From contig JAJPXA010000211.1 of the NCBI GenBank assembly GCA_021205715.1, positions 1 through 24,664 on the forward strand: 24,664 nt of DNA, in the 5' to 3' direction. The position numbers were made by a program, and so were the translations under genes. The notes under the pieces were generated by a model. That model was not told the origin of the DNA. It was given only the letters and a program-made list of their open reading frames with translations, and ran no database searches. This stretch comes from Bacillota bacterium. GTDB lineage: Bacteria; Bacillota; Clostridia; UBA1381. Numbering within the stretch: the first letter of the stretch is position 1; each line of letters starts with the position of its first letter. This document shows, piece after piece, positions 23,099 through 24,664 of this stretch.

Positions 23099-24022
23099 TT
23101 AAAATCCTCCGCGCGAGAGAAGATACATAACCGCCATTCTCACCGCAACGCCGGACGTTACCTGCTCGTTTATAACGCTCTGCGCGCCGTCTATAACTGC
23201 CGACGACAGCTCCACTCCCCTGTTCACAGGGCCCGGGTGCATCAAAAGCGCGTTCGGCTTCGCAAGTTTCAGCCGTCTTTCGTCTATGCCGAAATACTTG
23301 TGATATTCCCTGACGCTCGGGAAAAGTCCGCTCGCCTGACGCTCAAGCTGGATTCGAAGTCCCATAACAACGTCCGCACCCTTTACAGCCTCGTCAACGT
23401 CGGTGTAAACTTCGACGCCCATATCCTCGATATGAAGTGGCATAAGCGTTGACGGCCCCGCGACCGCAACACTCGCGCCCATCGTCTTTAAGCCGTAAAT
23501 ATTCGAACGCACAACGCGGCTGTGGTATACATCGCCTACGATTGCCACGCGCAGACCGTTGAAATTTTCAAAACTCCCGATATGCTCGTACATCGTGAGC
23601 ATATCCAAAAGCGCCTGCGTCGGATGCTCATTCATACCGTCGCCCGCGTTTATGACCGACGCGTTTATCAACGGCGCGATAACGCGCGGCGCGCCGCTCA
23701 TACTGTGGCGCATTATCAGAATATCCGTACCCATAGCGTTAATCGTTTCGGCGGTGTCGATAAGCGTTTCGCCCTTTTGCACCGACGAGCCGGACGCGGT
23801 AATATTCGCCGCGCTCGCGCCCATATACTTCGACGCAAGCTCGAATGACATTCTGGTTCTTGTGCTGTTTTCGTAAAACAGCGTTACCACGGTTTTGCCC
23901 TGCAAATGCGGCGTTTTTTTGTTCGCCTGCTCCACGATAATTTTCATCGTTTTCGCCGTGTCCAAAATGTTTTCCAGTTTTTCTCTGCTCAGTCCTCTAA
24001 GCCCCAGCAAATCCTCTTTCAT
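23099..24022 (-). CDS. pyrB: Aspartate carbamoyltransferase catalytic subunit
   Basis: This 307-residue transferase joins carbamoyl phosphate and aspartate, the committed step of pyrimidine synthesis. Active-site motifs are intact: carbamoyl-phosphate loop FYENSTRTRMSFE (STRTR at 53-57), SVQKGET with Lys83 from the neighbouring subunit, MRHS, NEHPTQALLDMLT, and HPGPVNRGVE for aspartate. Length is normal, without the N-terminal extension of Pseudomonas PyrB. No pyrI regulatory gene is present in the window. Start: ATG 24022 with GGAGG at 24030-24034, 7 nt upstream; a TTG two codons before has no spacing for it. It lies 2 nt after pyrR and 26 nt before the pyrC-like gene, which may encode its partner subunit. 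Confidence 0.96.
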   Translation of the reverse strand: MKEDLLGLRGLSREKLENILDTAKTMKIIVEQANKKTPHLQGKTVVTLFYENSTRTRMSFELASKYMGASAANITASGSSVQKGETLIDTAETINAMGTDILIMRHSMSGAPRVIAPLINASVINAGDGMNEHPTQALLDMLTMYEHIGSFENFNGLRVAIVGDVYHSRVVRSNIYGLKTMGASVAVAGPSTLMPLHIEDMGVEVYTDVDEAVKGADVVMGLRIQLERQASGLFPSVREYHKYFGIDERRLKLAKPNALLMHPGPVNRGVELSSAVIDGAQSVINEQVTSGVAVRMAVMYLLSRGGF

Positions 24023-24024
24023 CG

Positions 24025-24576
24025 TCAAACCTCCCTGTCGTGCAAGGTCACCGCGCCGATTTCACCGCCGGACTTTACCTCAACATTTATATATTCGTTC
24101 TCGGACGTGGGCACGTTTCGTCCCACATAGTCCGCCTGTATCGGAAGCTCGCGGTTTCCTCGGTCTATCAAGACCGCAAGCTCGATTTTATCCGGACGCC
24201 CCATATCGAAAAGCTCGTCAATCGCCGCTCTTATCGTGCGTCCCGAAAAGAGAACGTCGTCAACAAGTATTATGTTCTTATTTTCAAGCTGAAAGCCTAT
24301 GTCGTTGCCCATCACAACCGGATGCTGATTGAGCTTCGTCAAATCATCCCTGTAAAACGTTATATCGAGGCTTCCGAGCGGAATATCAGCGCCTTCCGTG
24401 TCCTTGATACAGCGCTTGACCGCCTTTGCCAAATCCACACCCTTTTTCTGTATTCCTATAAGAACCAAATTGCCGGCGCCCTTGTTGCGCTCCGTTATCT
24501 CATACGCGATTCGTCTTACAACTCGGTTTGCCGTTTCCTCGTTCATTAAAATTTTCTTAACCTTACCGATAGGCAT
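24025..24576 (-). CDS. pyrR: PyrR bifunctional regulator / uracil phosphoribosyltransferase
   Basis: This 183-residue phosphoribosyltransferase-fold protein leads the operon. The PRPP loop VDDVLFSGRT (105-114) is intact, preceded by LVLIGIQKKGVDLA and DITFYRDDLT, and ended by LIDRGNRELPIQADYVGRNVPTS, the standard PyrR pattern. PyrR senses UMP and binds leader RNA of pyr genes; it also has weak uracil phosphoribosyltransferase activity. Start: ATG 24576 with GGGAG at 24585-24589, 8 nt upstream; the TTG seven codons further up would put that site inside the gene. The gene follows a good promoter by about 50 nt, and no attenuator hairpins are visible in that leader, so how PyrR acts here is unclear. 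Confidence 0.95.
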   Translation of the reverse strand: MPIGKVKKILMNEETANRVVRRIAYEITERNKGAGNLVLIGIQKKGVDLAKAVKRCIKDTEGADIPLGSLDITFYRDDLTKLNQHPVVMGNDIGFQLENKNIILVDDVLFSGRTIRAAIDELFDMGRPDKIELAVLIDRGNRELPIQADYVGRNVPTSENEYINVEVKSGGEIGAVTLHDREV

Positions 24577-24631
24577 TATATCAACTCCCTGCGTCAATGT
24601 AATTTGTGTAATTTTTCCTCTGCCGCTATTT

Positions 24632-24660
24632 ATTATATAACAAATTTTTATCTTTGTCTA
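24632..24660 (-). promoter_or_regulatory. SigA-type promoter of the pyr operon
   Basis: On the minus strand, TAGACA (24655-24660) and TATAAT (24632-24637) are 17 nt apart. The leader to the pyrR ATG is only about 50 nt and shows no terminator or antiterminator pair. Confidence 0.75.
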
Positions 24661-24664
24661 TCAT

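Noticed and set aside
24598..24631. PyrR-binding attenuator in front of pyrR
   Set aside because: Only a GGCAGAGG stretch faintly recalls a PyrR loop; there is no stem, terminator or antiterminator.
1..24664. CRISPR array, tRNA or rRNA genes, insertion sequences, integrase or phage genes
   Set aside because: None could be recognised by reading either strand; all sizeable intervals are accounted for by genes and short regulatory regions.

Overview
The window looks like chromosomal DNA of a Gram-positive anaerobe of the Clostridia. The grounds are SLH-domain surface proteins, an RNase J, a PyrK/PyrD (class 1B) pyrimidine operon with PyrR, a CsoR/CopA copper operon, AGGAGG-type ribosome binding sites and SigA-like TTGACA/TATAAT promoters. 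TAA and TGA stops fit the standard code. No rRNA, tRNA, CRISPR array, insertion sequence or phage gene was seen. The genus cannot be named from this sequence alone. Gene packing is tight; the longest stretch without a gene is about 225 bases (3133-3358).

Layout. (1) 2-286: the C-terminal part of a fructose-6-phosphate aldolase/transaldolase-like gene, ending at a bidirectional terminator. (2) 338-3210: a copper operon on the minus strand, copA-csoR, with a textbook promoter and a CsoR-type operator. CopA carries an extra C-terminal CopZ-like domain that has its own internal ribosome binding site and ATG. (3) 3280-5070: RNase J on the plus strand with promoter, TTG start and terminator. (4) 5075-7097: a two-gene minus-strand operon, a PLP enzyme of the methionine gamma-lyase family and a CpXC-type zinc-ribbon protein. 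(5) 7158-12169: a minus-strand run with a GH13 amylase, a membrane/coiled-coil protein, an SLH-anchored rhamnogalacturonan acetylesterase-like SGNH hydrolase, a stand-alone SLH protein, a 34-residue membrane peptide and a flavodoxin. (6) 12189-19138: a divergent sugar locus, with an AraC regulator on the minus strand and a large DUF5107-like/TPR protein overlapping a GH2 glycosidase on the plus strand. (7) 19160-24660: the minus-strand pyrimidine operon pyrR-pyrB-pyrC-like-pyrF-pyrK-pyrD.

The most striking observation is in the pyrimidine operon. The dihydroorotase-like protein has lost the HxH metal motif, the bridging Asp, the catalytic Asp and the substrate-binding Arg and Asn, while keeping the rest of the fold. 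It sits directly after pyrB, which keeps its active-site motifs. This resembles the non-catalytic PyrC' of Pseudomonas, which is a structural partner of aspartate transcarbamoylase. A working dihydroorotase must then lie elsewhere in the genome.

Other points worth attention are the internal CopZ start in copA, the unlisted 34-residue membrane peptide, a GNRA-capped perfect hairpin inside the GH2 coding sequence, and the DUF5107-TPR/GH2/AraC locus, whose large first protein may be an uncharacterised carbohydrate-active enzyme.
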